Both the position numbers and the translations under genes were made by a program. From assembly GCF_000498095.1 (NCBI RefSeq), contig NZ_AUTQ01000270.1:1-39901 (forward strand): 39,901 bases of DNA, written 5' to 3'. The notes under the pieces are model-generated. The model saw only the letters and a program-made list of their open reading frames with translations, had not been told where the DNA came from and did no database searches. Positions 7,398 to 16,975 of this stretch are shown piece by piece (position 1 is the first letter of the stretch; the number at the start of each line of letters is the position of its first letter). Source of the DNA: Pseudoalteromonas sp. TB64. GTDB taxonomy: Bacteria; Pseudomonadota; Gammaproteobacteria; Enterobacterales; Alteromonadaceae.

Positions 7398-9836
7398 CTA
7401 GTTACACTGATCTTGTACTATATCGCTGATTGACTGCCAGACGCGTGCTGGCAGTAATGTTTTAAGGTGTGCGTAGGTTTCGCAAAGTTGTGTACTGCCT
7501 ACAAAGCCTTTATCACCCTCTGTTATTAACGACTCGCCACGTAAGTTTTCGATAAAACTAACAAGTACTTTTTTATCAAAAAACTCAGGTGTTTTAATGC
7601 CATGCAGTGTGCCTAAACGCTGTGCAAGCACTTGGCTCTCTCGTTCTAATTCTGCTTTTTCAATGCCATCACTTGTTTGAATAAAACCAATCACAATAGC
7701 GTAACGTTGTAGAGTAAAACTAAGTGCTCGTCCAAGCATTTCTAGCTTAGCTAAGCAGTCATTACTGTTCGTTATATGAATGTTATCGCCATCAAACTCA
7801 ATTAAATTTTGATCAGCAAAGTTAGCTAAAATACGCGTTATATAGTTTTCATCAAGAGGCTGTAAATACCATTCTTTAGCAAACAACGGATAAAACGTTT
7901 TTACAAGTTGCTGGCATTGATCAATAGTTGTGCTGTGTTGCTTAAATAGATGTAGTGCAATTAAGCTTGGTACTGCAAACAAGTGCAAAATATTGTTTCG
8001 GTAATAATTAAACAGTACTTTTTCTTTATCGCTAATTGTAATAATTTCGCCAAATTCATCACTTATAACTTCAAACTTATTAAGCTTTAATGCATGCGTT
8101 AGTAATTGCTCTGGTGTTTCGTCTGGAGCGGTTACTTTATCGCTATAGCTTGCATCGCGTTGTAAGCGCAGATAAAAATCAAGTTGTGCTAATAGCTTTG
8201 GTTTACTCAATGCTTGTTTATCGTTAACAAGCAATATCATCGCAAGTAAATTAACTGCATTAAGCGCCGCAGCATTATTAATTTTAACCATTACTTGGTC
8301 GGCAAGTTTAGTTACTTGTGAGGCTAACCATTGTGGTTTTTGCACGTCAGTAGGGTGTATTGAATCACGCCAATCAGGTTGGTTATCGTTTAGGTATTGG
8401 TTAATTGAGATTGGATCACCAAAGTTTAAGTTACCACGACCGTAGTTTTTAAGGTTTTTAATTGCCTTAAAAATACCAAATATAGATTCGCCTTTTTTAT
8501 CTTTTCCATCCAGCTCTTTAAGATAGGTGTTAATTTCCATTACGTGTTCGTAGCCAATGTACACAGGAACAATCGATATTGGACGGTCTATTCCGCGTAG
8601 CATTGCTTGTAAGGTCATTGATAGCATACCCGTTTTAGGTGGAAGCAAGCGACCAGTTCGGCTTCGACCACCTTCTGTATAAAACTTAACAGAATAACCT
8701 TTAATAAATAACTGGCTTAAGTATTCCTTGAATATGGCTGAGTAAAGTTTATTACCAGCAAACGAACGACGAATAAAAAACGCACCTGAGCGTCTAAATA
8801 TGCCGCCGGCGGGGAAAAAGTTAAGATTTATACCCGCAGCTATATGTGGCGGTACTAAACCTAAGTGGTAAATAGAGTAGGTAAGCAGTAAGTAATCCAT
8901 ATGGCTGCGATGACAAGGCATATAAATAATTTCATGACCTTTATCAGTTAATTCATGAATTTGTTCTGCGTGCTTAATATCAATACCGTTATAGAGCTTA
9001 TTCCACAACCAAGTTAAAAATCTTTCGGCTACTCGTATCATTGCCTCAGAGTAATTAGCAGCTATTTCGTTAAGTAGTTTAAGCGCATTTTGTCGTGCTT
9101 GTTCTTGAGTAATATTTTTAGATTGAACTTCATCTTGAATTGCTTTTTTTATTGTAGGTGAGGCCAATAAAGAGTTAAATAACTGCTCGCGTGATGGCAT
9201 TTTAGGACCAGTCGCAGCAAGCTTTTGGCGTTTAAAGTGAACTAATGCCACACGCAGTAACTTATGAGGTAGTTCGCTAACATCTACCTTTTCATTCACC
9301 AAAAGTGATAAGTCCAGTGGTTGGCTAAAGCGAATAAAGTTATCACGACCTGAAAACAAGACGACGAAAATTTTTCTAAACCAGCTTGGTGTTAGTGAAT
9401 GTGTAATTAAAGTGTGTATACCCGGCTTTTCTTTACCTGGATTACGACCCCACAAAATAGTAACTGGCACTACTTGTACGTTTTGCTGACCACTTTTAAC
9501 TAAATACTCAATAATTTGCTTACCCTGAGCCAATGCCGTAGTTGGTTTCGCTTCATCACCAAATAGTGGCGGTGGGTTTTTTATACCAATAAAACGCTCA
9601 AGTTGTTGATAACCTAAAATTTGCTGATCGGTTGGGCTTGGTAATCCATGCTTTTTACACACGTTATTGAGTGCGGCTAAATCAAAGCGAGAATTTAAGC
9701 GTACGATATAAAAAGTAGGGTATTCTGGATTTAGCTTATACTGTTCAATCGGGTTTTCTGGAAGGACCTTACTTTTTACTAGTAAGCGACTTACTCCTGC
9801 AGAAATAACATTTAAACAATAATTAAAAATACGCAT
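7398..9836 (-). CDS. plsB: Glycerol-3-phosphate 1-O-acyltransferase
   Basis: 812 residues, full length for the family. It catalyses the first step of phospholipid synthesis: acyl-ACP or acyl-CoA plus sn-glycerol 3-phosphate gives lysophosphatidate, at the inner membrane. The acyltransferase blocks are in order: HRSHMD (the HX4D motif, H309 to D314), GAFFIRRSF, FYTEGGRSRTGRLLPP for glycerol-3-phosphate binding, and the PVYIGYE block. Its promoter region is shared with the divergent S10 operon. The start is the ATG at 9836. Confidence 0.97.
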   Translation of the reverse strand: MRIFNYCLNVISAGVSRLLVKSKVLPENPIEQYKLNPEYPTFYIVRLNSRFDLAALNNVCKKHGLPSPTDQQILGYQQLERFIGIKNPPPLFGDEAKPTTALAQGKQIIEYLVKSGQQNVQVVPVTILWGRNPGKEKPGIHTLITHSLTPSWFRKIFVVLFSGRDNFIRFSQPLDLSLLVNEKVDVSELPHKLLRVALVHFKRQKLAATGPKMPSREQLFNSLLASPTIKKAIQDEVQSKNITQEQARQNALKLLNEIAANYSEAMIRVAERFLTWLWNKLYNGIDIKHAEQIHELTDKGHEIIYMPCHRSHMDYLLLTYSIYHLGLVPPHIAAGINLNFFPAGGIFRRSGAFFIRRSFAGNKLYSAIFKEYLSQLFIKGYSVKFYTEGGRSRTGRLLPPKTGMLSMTLQAMLRGIDRPISIVPVYIGYEHVMEINTYLKELDGKDKKGESIFGIFKAIKNLKNYGRGNLNFGDPISINQYLNDNQPDWRDSIHPTDVQKPQWLASQVTKLADQVMVKINNAAALNAVNLLAMILLVNDKQALSKPKLLAQLDFYLRLQRDASYSDKVTAPDETPEQLLTHALKLNKFEVISDEFGEIITISDKEKVLFNYYRNNILHLFAVPSLIALHLFKQHSTTIDQCQQLVKTFYPLFAKEWYLQPLDENYITRILANFADQNLIEFDGDNIHITNSNDCLAKLEMLGRALSFTLQRYAIVIGFIQTSDGIEKAELERESQVLAQRLGTLHGIKTPEFFDKKVLVSFIENLRGESLITEGDKGFVGSTQLCETYAHLKTLLPARVWQSISDIVQDQCN

Positions 9837-10167
9837 CGACTCACCATATAGAGGGTATTAAAAGCAAAATTAGCATAATAGGATACCATATATCTAAAAA
9901 ATCCTTTAGTTTGCCTAGGACGTGTTTACCTTTTGAGGTTGAATTTGCAGCAGTATGTTTATTTTTTAGTTAGAACTAGGCCTTATACAGTGTAGTTTTC
10001 CCTATAAATAGGTGATAACGACTTACAAATACCAAACACGCGCTAGCTACACCATAAAGAACTTATTATTAGTTAATTAGGGTATTGGTTTCATCTTAGC
10101 TATTAAGTTTTAGTTGGTAGCTAATACTAACCAAACAGTGCCTTATCAGATTATTCTCAAATAGCTG
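9837..10167. other. plsB to S10 intergenic region, upstream half
   Basis: This AT-rich stretch must hold the plsB promoter (minus strand) and may hold upstream elements for the ribosomal promoter. I see no ORF or RNA gene. A TTGGT/ACCAA inverted repeat lies at about 10114-10134 but is short and unassigned. Confidence 0.4.
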
Positions 10168-10195
10168 TTGCATTTATCGCCAATACCTCTATAAT
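10168..10195 (+). promoter_or_regulatory. Sigma-70 promoter of the S10 operon
   Basis: TTGCAT (10168-10173) and a perfect TATAAT (10190-10195) are separated by 16 bases, with an AT-rich region upstream. Transcription would start near 10202, giving a leader of about 180 nt before rpsJ, similar to the length of the E. coli S10 leader. Confidence 0.8.
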
Positions 10196-10240
10196 ACGCA
10201 GGCTTTCTAAATTCCCTAGGGGATTGGAGAGGATAAATTA

Positions 10241-10346
10241 AGCTTGGATTTCAAGCTAATAAACAGGAGTTCCGATTTGGAACTCAACGTAGATATAATT
10301 AAGCAGCCGGCATCTTAAGTTTTAAGATTGTTCCGGACGTTTTTTT
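10241..10346 (+). promoter_or_regulatory. S10 leader with attenuator, probable L4 autoregulation
   Basis: Three stem-loops lie in a row. The first has arms AGCTTG/CAAGCT (10241-10257) and the second arms GAGTTCC/GGAACTC (10267-10285); both close the same GATTT pentaloop. The third (10307-10336) has an inner perfect stem ATCTTAA/TTAAGAT and an outer CCGG/CCGG pair, followed by seven T at 10340-10346. The third is a good intrinsic terminator placed 36 bases before the rpsJ start, in the position of the attenuator hairpin (HE) of the E. coli S10 leader, where free L4 binds and stimulates termination. L4 control here is inferred from position and shape; rplD is the third gene of the operon. Confidence 0.78.
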
Positions 10347-10358
10347 ATGCTCTTTTAA

Positions 10359-10694
<336 letters not shown>

Positions 10695-10721
10695 TCGAAA
10701 GATTAGAGAGGTTTTAGGAAA

Positions 10722-11357
10722 ATGGCATTAGGTCTAGTCGGTCGTAAAGTGGGTATGACACGAATCTTCACTGAAGATGGTGTATCTATCCCTGTGACAG
10801 TTATTGAAGCGACACCTAACCGCATTGCTCAGATCAAATCTGACGCAACAGACGGTTATAACGCGCTTCAAGTAACCGCAGGCACTAAAAAAGCAAGTCG
10901 TGTAAACAAAGCTAAAGCGGGTCATTTCGCTAAAGCTGGTGTTGAAGCGGGTCGCGGTCTGTGGGAATTCCGCCTTAACGGTGGTGAAGGCGATTTTGAA
11001 GTAGGCTCTGAGCTTACTGTTGAATTATTCAACGAAATCAACAAGGTTGACGTAACCGGTACTTCTAAAGGTAAAGGTTTCCAAGGTGGTGTTAAGCGCT
11101 GGAATTTCAGCATGCAAGACGCTACACATGGTAACTCTCTATCTCACCGTGCTCCTGGTTCAATCGGTCAAAACCAATCACCTGGTAAGGTGTTTAAAGG
11201 TAAGAAAATGGCCGGTCATATGGGTGCTGAGCGTGTAACGACTCAAAACTTAGAACTAGTTCGCGTTGACGCTGAGCGTAATTTGCTTTTAGTTAAGGGT
11301 GCAGTACCTGGAGCTATTGGCGGTGACGTTATCGTTAAACCAGCTGTTAAAGCATAA
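10722..11357 (+). CDS. rplC: 50S ribosomal protein L3
   Basis: 211 residues, near the family's usual 209. It contributes to the peptidyl transferase region of the 50S subunit. The start [16 protein letters not shown] and the central [20 protein letters not shown] block are diagnostic; the Gln in that block is the one methylated by PrmB in E. coli. TTAGGA precedes the ATG. Second gene of the operon. Confidence 0.98.
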   Translation: MALGLVGRKVGMTRIFTEDGVSIPVTVIEATPNRIAQIKSDATDGYNALQVTAGTKKASRVNKAKAGHFAKAGVEAGRGLWEFRLNGGEGDFEVGSELTVELFNEINKVDVTGTSKGKGFQGGVKRWNFSMQDATHGNSLSHRAPGSIGQNQSPGKVFKGKKMAGHMGAERVTTQNLELVRVDAERNLLLVKGAVPGAIGGDVIVKPAVKA

Positions 11358-11374
11358 GTCCTGGAGATTTAGTG

Positions 11375-11980
11375 ATGGAATTAGCAATTAAAGACGCTTC
11401 TGGCGGTCTTGAAGTTTCTGAAGCTACTTTTGGACGTGAGTTTAACGAAGCATTAGTACACCAAGTAGTTGTTGCATACGCAGCAGGTGCTCGTCAAGGT
11501 ACTCGTGCTCAGAAGACACGTTCTGAAGTAAGCGGTGGTGGTAAAAAACCATGGGCTCAAAAAGGTACTGGCCGTGCACGTGCCGGTACAATCCGTAGCC
11601 CAATTTGGCGTTCAGGTGGCGTTAGCTTTGCAGCTAAACCACAAGACCACAGCCAAAAAGTAAACCGTAAAATGTACCGTGGTGCGATTAAAAGCATCTT
11701 ATCTGAATTAGTTCGTCAAGAGCGTTTAATCGTTGTTGAAAGTTTTGCTCTAGCAGCACCAAAAACTAAAGAACTAGTTGCTAAGCTTAAAGAACTTGAG
11801 CTTAAAGATGTTCTTATCGTGACTGAAGAAGTAGATGAAAATCTTTTCTTATCGGCACGTAACCTTTATAAGGTTGACACGCGTGATGTAGCTGGTATCG
11901 ATCCTGTAAGCTTAATTGCTTTCGACAAGGTACTTATTACAGCCGCTGCTGTTAAGCAACTTGAGGAGGCGCTAGCATGA
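11375..11980 (+). CDS. rplD: 50S ribosomal protein L4, S10 operon autoregulator
   Basis: 201 residues from the ATG at 11375. A GTG directly before it would add one residue and is disfavoured by comparison with the E. coli protein, which starts MELVLKDA. The extended loop segment [19 protein letters not shown], which reaches into the exit tunnel, is intact. In E. coli L4 also represses its own operon by binding the S10 leader. The stop overlaps rplW by four bases (ATGA). Confidence 0.98.
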
Positions 11981-12279
11981 TCCGCGAAGAACGTCTTTTA
12001 AAAGTGATCGTTGCTCCACATATCTCTGAAAAAAGCACAATTGCAGCTGAAGAAAACAATACTATTGTTTTTAAAGTAGCAAATGACGCAACTAAAGCTG
12101 AAGTTAAAGTAGCAGTTGAGAAGCTTTTTGAAGTAGAAGTAACGGGTGTTCGCACACTTAATGTTAAGGGTAAAACAAAACGTACTGGCGCACGTTTCGG
12201 TCGTCGTAACGACTGGAAAAAAGCTTACGTTACTCTTAAAGAAGGTAGTGAACTAGACTTTGTCGGCGGCGCCGAGTAA
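11977..12279 (+). CDS. rplW: 50S ribosomal protein L23
   Basis: 100 residues, the family's usual length. It lies at the exit of the peptide tunnel and docks trigger factor and [24 protein letters not shown] and the NVKGKTKR loop are typical. Translationally coupled to rplD through a four-base overlap. Confidence 0.98.
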   Translation: MIREERLLKVIVAPHISEKSTIAAEENNTIVFKVANDATKAEVKVAVEKLFEVEVTGVRTLNVKGKTKRTGARFGRRNDWKKAYVTLKEGSELDFVGGAE

Positions 12280-12294
12280 TAAGGGGATAGAATT

Positions 12295-13119
12295 ATGGCA
12301 CTTCAAAAGTGTAAGCCTACTTCTGCGGGCCGTCGTCACCTAGTTAAAGTGGTTAACTCTGATCTACATAAGGGTAAGCCATACGCACCACTTTTAGAGA
12401 AAAACTCTAAATCAGGTGGTCGTAATAACAATGGTCGTATTACGGTTCGTCATATCGGTGGTGGTCATAAGCAACATTACCGTTTAATCGATTTTAAACG
12501 TACTAAAGATGGCATTCCAGCCACTGTTGAACGTTTAGAATACGATCCAAATCGTAGCGCAAACATCGCTCTTGTATTATATGCAGACGGTGAGCGTCGT
12601 TACATTATCGCACCTAAAGGCTTAAAAGCTGGCGATGCAATCCAGTCTGGTGTTGATGCACCAATCAAACCTGGTAATGCATTACCAATGCGTAATATGC
12701 CTGTAGGTTCGACTGTTCACAACGTAGAATTAAAACCAGGTAAAGGTGCTCAAATCGCACGTTCTGCTGGTGCATACGTTCAAATCCTTGCTCGTGATGG
12801 TCAATATGTAACATTACGTCTTCGTTCAGGCGAAGTTCGTAAAGTTGAATCTGATTGTCGTGCGACTCTAGGTGAAGTAGGCAATGCTGAGCATATGCTT
12901 CGTTCACTTGGTAAAGCAGGTGCAAATCGCTGGCGTGGTATTCGTCCGACAGTTCGTGGTGTTGCCATGAACCCGGTAGATCACCCACACGGTGGTGGTG
13001 AAGGTCGTACATCTGGTGGTCGTCATCCTGTGTCTCCATGGGGTAAACCGACTAAAGGTGCGAAGACGCGTAAGAACAAGCGTACGGATAAATTTATAGT
13101 ACGTCGTCGTACTAAGTAA
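12295..13119 (+). CDS. rplB: 50S ribosomal protein L2
   Basis: 274 residues (E. coli 273). It is an essential component near the peptidyl transferase centre and the inter-subunit bridge. The conserved [13 protein letters not shown] segment with the functionally important His is intact. AAGGGG precedes the ATG. A 124-residue open frame on the opposite strand (12665-13039) is a codon-usage shadow. Confidence 0.98.
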   Translation: MALQKCKPTSAGRRHLVKVVNSDLHKGKPYAPLLEKNSKSGGRNNNGRITVRHIGGGHKQHYRLIDFKRTKDGIPATVERLEYDPNRSANIALVLYADGERRYIIAPKGLKAGDAIQSGVDAPIKPGNALPMRNMPVGSTVHNVELKPGKGAQIARSAGAYVQILARDGQYVTLRLRSGEVRKVESDCRATLGEVGNAEHMLRSLGKAGANRWRGIRPTVRGVAMNPVDHPHGGGEGRTSGGRHPVSPWGKPTKGAKTRKNKRTDKFIVRRRTK

Positions 13120-13125
13120 TATTGA

Positions 13126-13413
<288 letters not shown>

Positions 13414-13426
13414 GAGGGGAAGATAA

Positions 13427-13759
13427 ATGCAAGCATTAGCTAAACATAAATTCGCCTCTGGTTCGGCGCAAAAAGCACGTCTAGTTGCAGATCAGATCCG
13501 CGGGTTACCTGTAGATCGCGCACTAGAAATCCTGGCGTACAGCCCGAAAAAAGCGGCTGTATTAGTTAAGAAAGTACTTGAGTCTGCTATTGCTAACGCA
13601 GAGCATAACGAAGGTGCTGACATTGATGAGCTACGCATAACAACGATTTTTGTGGACGATGGTCCAACAATGAAACGTATTATGCCTCGTGCTAAAGGAC
13701 GCGCAGACCGCATCCTTAAGCGTACAAGCCATATCACTGTTATGGTTTCAGATAGCTAG
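13427..13759 (+). CDS. rplV: 50S ribosomal protein L22
   Basis: 110 residues, the same length as E. coli L22. Its beta-hairpin ([15 protein letters not shown]) lines the exit tunnel and is the site of macrolide resistance changes in other species; nothing unusual is seen here. It starts 13 bases after rpsS, behind GAGGGGA. Confidence 0.98.
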
Positions 13760-13770
13760 GAGTATAAGTA

Positions 13771-14472
13771 ATGGGACAAAAAGTTCATCCTACTGGTATT
13801 CGCCTAGGTATATCTAAACCTTGGGTTTCTACCTGGTACGCGAGTTCAAAAGATTTCTCTGCACAGCTTTTTGGCGATCACAAAGTACGTACATTCCTTA
13901 CAAAGGAATTGAAAACGGCTTCTGTGTCTAAAATCGTTATTGAGCGTCCAGCAAAATCAATCCGTGTAACAATTCATACGGCTCGTCCGGGTGTTGTTAT
14001 CGGTAAAAAAGGCGAAGACGTAGAAAAATTACGTCAAGCGGTAACTAAAATCGCTGGTGTACCTGCTCAGATTAATATCTCTGAAGTACGTAAACCAGAA
14101 CTAGATGCACAACTAGTAGCAGACGGCATTGCCTCTCAACTAGAACGTCGTGTTATGTTCCGTCGCGCTATGAAGCGTTCGGTACAAAATGCAATGCGCA
14201 TCGGTTCTAAAGGGATTAAAGTTGAAGTTAGCGGTCGTCTTGGCGGCGCAGAAATCGCACGTTCAGAATGGTATCGTGAAGGTCGTGTACCTCTACATAC
14301 TCTTCGTGCTGATATCGATTACGCAACTTCTGAAGCCTTAACCACTTATGGTATCATTGGTGTTAAAGTTTGGATCTTCAAAGGCGAAGTTATTGGTGGT
14401 TTACCACTAGTACAAGAGCAAGAGAAGCCAGCTAAACGCGCACCAAAGAAAGCCAAGAAAAGTGCTAAGTAG
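13771..14472 (+). CDS. rpsC: 30S ribosomal protein S3
   Basis: 233 residues, as in E. coli. It has the N-terminal [14 protein letters not shown], a KH type II domain with the [15 protein letters not shown] loop, and a C-terminal basic tail. It lines the mRNA entry tunnel. Eleven bases separate it from rplV. Confidence 0.98.
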   Translation: MGQKVHPTGIRLGISKPWVSTWYASSKDFSAQLFGDHKVRTFLTKELKTASVSKIVIERPAKSIRVTIHTARPGVVIGKKGEDVEKLRQAVTKIAGVPAQINISEVRKPELDAQLVADGIASQLERRVMFRRAMKRSVQNAMRIGSKGIKVEVSGRLGGAEIARSEWYREGRVPLHTLRADIDYATSEALTTYGIIGVKVWIFKGEVIGGLPLVQEQEKPAKRAPKKAKKSAK

Positions 14473-14484
14473 AGGTAGCGAGTA

Positions 14485-14898
14485 ATGTTACAGCCAAAAC
14501 GTACAAAATTCCGTAAAATGCACAAAGGCCGCAACCGCGGTTTAGCGCAAAACGGTAACAAAGTAAGCTTCGGTACTTTCGGATTGAAAGCTACTGGCCG
14601 TGGCCGCATGACTGCTCGTCAAATCGAAGCAGCTCGTCGTGCTATGACGCGTCACGTGAAACGTCAAGGTAAAATCTGGATTCGTGTCTTCCCTGACAAA
14701 CCGATTACAGAAAAACCTCTTGAAGTTCGTATGGGTAAAGGTAAAGGTTCTGTTGAATATTGGGTTGCTGAAATTCAGCCTGGTAAAGTACTTTACGAAA
14801 TGGAAGGTGTTTCAGAAGAGCTTGCTCGTGAAGCGTTTGACCTTGCAGCTCGTAAACTGCCATTCAAAACAACTTTCGTAACTCGGACGGTAATGTGA
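14485..14898 (+). CDS. rplP: 50S ribosomal protein L16
   Basis: 137 residues (E. coli 136). [19 protein letters not shown] is diagnostic. Arg in the [16 protein letters not shown] and [10 protein letters not shown] blocks belongs to the segment that contacts the A-site tRNA. The stop shares one base with the rpmC start (TGATG). Confidence 0.98.
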   Translation: MLQPKRTKFRKMHKGRNRGLAQNGNKVSFGTFGLKATGRGRMTARQIEAARRAMTRHVKRQGKIWIRVFPDKPITEKPLEVRMGKGKGSVEYWVAEIQPGKVLYEMEGVSEELAREAFDLAARKLPFKTTFVTRTVM

Positions 14899-15089
14899 TG
14901 AAAGCAAGCGAACTAAAAGATAAAAGCGTAGAAGAGCTTAATGCTGAACTTCTAGGACTACTTCGTGAGCAATTTAATATGCGCATGCAAGCTAGTACTG
15001 GTCAGTTAGCTCAGACACACACGCTAAGAACAGTACGCCGCGATATCGCGCGTGTAAAAACAGTTATTAACCAGAAGGCAGGTCAATAA
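14898..15089 (+). CDS. rpmC: 50S ribosomal protein L29
   Basis: 63 residues from the ATG at 14898, as in E. coli; a GTG one codon earlier is less likely. Two long helices with the [10 protein letters not shown] core. Both ends overlap neighbours by one base (TGATG with rplP, TAATG with rpsQ), so rplP-rpmC-rpsQ are translationally coupled. Confidence 0.98.
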   Translation: MKASELKDKSVEELNAELLGLLREQFNMRMQASTGQLAQTHTLRTVRRDIARVKTVINQKAGQ

Positions 15090-15346
15090 TGAGCGATAAA
15101 ATTCGTACTCTTCAAGGCCGTGTAATTAGCGACAAGATGCAAAAGTCTTTCACTATTGGTATCGAACGTTATGTGAAGCACCCAATTTATGGGAAATTCA
15201 TCCGACGTACTACTAAGTTACACGTACATGACGAAAATAACACAGCAAAAGCGGGTGACGTTGTTACTATCCGTGAATGCGCACCAATTTCTAAGAATAA
15301 ATCTTGGACATTAGTAGACGTTATTTCTAGTCCAAAACAAGCTTAA
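15089..15346 (+). CDS. rpsQ: 30S ribosomal protein S17
   Basis: 85 residues (E. coli 84). An OB-fold primary rRNA binder with the typical [18 protein letters not shown] start and the [16 protein letters not shown] block. It is the last gene of the operon; the terminator follows within 25 bases. Confidence 0.98.
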   Translation: MSDKIRTLQGRVISDKMQKSFTIGIERYVKHPIYGKFIRRTTKLHVHDENNTAKAGDVVTIRECAPISKNKSWTLVDVISSPKQA

Positions 15347-15370
15347 TTTTTTAATTAAGTTAGTTTTGTA

Positions 15371-15400
15371 AAAAAGCCCCGGCATTAGCTGGGGCTTTTT
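15371..15400 (+). terminator. Intrinsic terminator of the S10 operon
   Basis: The GCCCC/GGGGC stem is extended inward by GGC/GCT pairs (one wobble) and outward by A/T pairs, followed by TTTTT and a further T-run. A-runs upstream make it possibly bidirectional. Confidence 0.92.
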
Positions 15401-15754
15401 GTTTTTCTAGAATGATAGTTTGATAGAAAAGTTTATTTGAGCTAAAGCATTTGAGTTAACGTTAAGCACTAAGATTTAGTACTGCGGTTTAGATTGGATA
15501 TTACTAATACCAACACGCTAAAATATTTTTACAATTTAGCGTATCAAATTATTCTTCAATATCGTTTTTAATATTCATTGAAAAAACTAAATACAAAATT
15601 TGCTTAGTCAGAGCGCAGTTTTATTGTTGCTAAATAGCTCTCATACTTAAGTAAATAGGTATAAAGCAGTTTTAAAAAGCAGCGAGTACTAGGTATTTAT
15701 AAACGTTAATTATAAGAAGAAATAGCTCAGTAGGTTTAGAGTATAGACTTATGC
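15401..15754. other. Gene-free stretch after the S10 operon
   Basis: About 350 AT-rich bases between the S10 terminator and the stop of the convergent XRE gene. I see no ORF with coding character, RNA gene or strong repeat. In many gammaproteobacteria rplN of the spc operon would begin here; it does not. Confidence 0.6.
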
Positions 15755-16291
15755 TTATTTTTCTTTATTTAGCCAAGGTTTATTTATGAGCATACTTATT
15801 AATAGCGCGCCAAAAATAAATACAGCAGAGAATACCAGTAAAATACGGTTTTCTAATCGGCTAATATCACGTTGACCAATGATTTCGTATACCACATCGC
15901 CCTCTATATATTTTTCGCCTTTATAGGTTTCTATAACATTTATAGCCCAAAACTCTCCATGTTTTGCTTGATAAGTAAAATATGTTTCAGAGTAAAAAAT
16001 ATTAAAACTAGCGCATAACCACATGAAAATACCTAGAGTAAGAAGAAAAGCAATCAACCACTTAAGCTTATTATTAGGCGTATTTTGCTCTGTTTTAATT
16101 GGGATAAATTGCTCAAAAGAAACTTCATAACATATGCTTAATTTTTCAAGTACACCGAGGGAGGGAATGAACTGCCCATTTTCGAGTTTTGACAGGTATG
16201 ATTGCTGAATACCTATCTCACGAGCTGCAAACGCTTGAGTCCATTTTTTGTTTGCTCTGAGGCGCTTTAATTCCATTCCTAAAGACAACAT
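15755..16291 (-). CDS. Membrane-anchored XRE-family transcriptional regulator
   Basis: 178 residues. An XRE helix-turn-helix occupies about 5-62 (recognition region GIQQSYLSKLENGQFIPS). A short basic linker leads to TM1 (about 76-99), then a 48-residue polar segment (about 100-148, periplasmic if the HTH is cytoplasmic) and TM2 (about 149-169) with a short basic tail. That makes it a one-component regulator tethered to the inner membrane, able in principle to sense a periplasmic or membrane signal. It diverges from a secreted-protein gene with 182 bases between the starts, which hold repeated ATAACGTT boxes. A GGAAAC ribosome site precedes the ATG. Target and signal are unknown. Confidence 0.82.
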   Translation of the reverse strand: MLSLGMELKRLRANKKWTQAFAAREIGIQQSYLSKLENGQFIPSLGVLEKLSICYEVSFEQFIPIKTEQNTPNNKLKWLIAFLLTLGIFMWLCASFNIFYSETYFTYQAKHGEFWAINVIETYKGEKYIEGDVVYEIIGQRDISRLENRILLVFSAVFIFGALLISMLINKPWLNKEK

Positions 16292-16337
16292 GTTTCCATA
16301 CTCTAATTATTTACTCACCGCTTTATTATCGCTAAAA

Positions 16338-16365
16338 ATAACGTTTTTAAATAGTCTATAACGTT
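16338..16365. promoter_or_regulatory. Paired ATAACGTT boxes, candidate operator
   Basis: ATAACGTT occurs at 16338-16345 and again at 16358-16365, exactly 20 bases apart (about two helical turns). The second copy extends to the perfect palindrome ATAACGTTAT. They lie 47 to 74 bases before the XRE gene start, between it and the divergent secreted-protein gene. Binding by the XRE protein is inference. Confidence 0.5.
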
Positions 16366-16437
16366 ATATTCATGCCTATGAATCTAAAGAATATCATGAA
16401 TATTAATGAGTTATATATTAATTAGGTGTTTTTTAGT

Positions 16438-16450
16438 TATGCTAGGCATA
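16438..16450. promoter_or_regulatory. TATGC-TAG-GCATA inverted repeat, possible operator
   Basis: A perfect 5-base inverted repeat with a 3-base spacer lies 24 bases before the ATG of the secreted-protein gene and just upstream of its AAGGAG site. A protein bound there would cover the likely promoter. It may be chance in AT-rich DNA. Confidence 0.3.
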
Positions 16451-16473
16451 CTAATTAATAAAGGAGTATTTCA

Positions 16474-16938
16474 ATGAAAAAGTATTTTTATCACACTGTC
16501 GTGTTTATTAGCCTGGTGCTTTTACCTCACACGAGCTTTGCAGAGCCTGTACTGGCAATTAAAGCGACTATTTATAAATTACAAAATAAGATCACCATTG
16601 ATAGTCAAATAGATGAAACGTTAAAAAAGCTACAACCCACTCATCAGCCACAGTTACTAGCCAGTTTAAATAAAAATGCATTAATAGAAATAGGTGATGA
16701 GACACAGCTAACTGCGCTTGAAGTTAAATCAAATGAGGATGGGAGTTACTTTAATGCCAGTATGAAACTAAAAGAAAAAGTAGATGGACAATGGGAATCA
16801 ATTTCATCGTTTATGCCTCATATTCCAGATGGTCAAACGGTGTATTTTAGTCGTACATTTACAGATAGTGTGTGGGTAATTAAATTAACAGGGAAGCGTT
16901 ATGAGTCTATTGCGCTTGGTCAAGCGAGCTTCAAGTAG
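16474..16938 (+). CDS. Small secreted protein of unknown function
   Basis: 154 residues. A classical Sec signal peptide (MKKYFYHTVVFISLVLLPHTSFA, cleavage after about residue 23) is followed by about 130 soluble residues with alternating strand-like segments. It has no lipobox, membrane segment or cysteine, so it should be periplasmic or secreted. I do not recognise the family. A strong AAGGAG ribosome site precedes the ATG. It diverges from the membrane XRE regulator and ends in its own terminator, so it is a one-gene unit and a likely target of that regulator (inference from position). Confidence 0.75.
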   Translation: MKKYFYHTVVFISLVLLPHTSFAEPVLAIKATIYKLQNKITIDSQIDETLKKLQPTHQPQLLASLNKNALIEIGDETQLTALEVKSNEDGSYFNASMKLKEKVDGQWESISSFMPHIPDGQTVYFSRTFTDSVWVIKLTGKRYESIALGQASFK

Positions 16939-16964
16939 CCCCAGCATAGGCTGAGGCTTTTTTT
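16937..16964 (+). terminator. Terminator of the secreted-protein gene
   Basis: AGCCCCAGC and GCTGAGGCT pair with one mismatch around the loop ATAG, followed by seven T. The stem begins inside the stop codon of the gene. Confidence 0.85.
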
Positions 16965-16975
16965 GATACTTGTTA

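Noticed and set aside
12665..13039. 124-residue open frame antisense to rplB
   Set aside because: It is His- and Leu-rich in a way that reflects the codons of rplB read backwards, has no ribosome site, and lies wholly within a certain gene.
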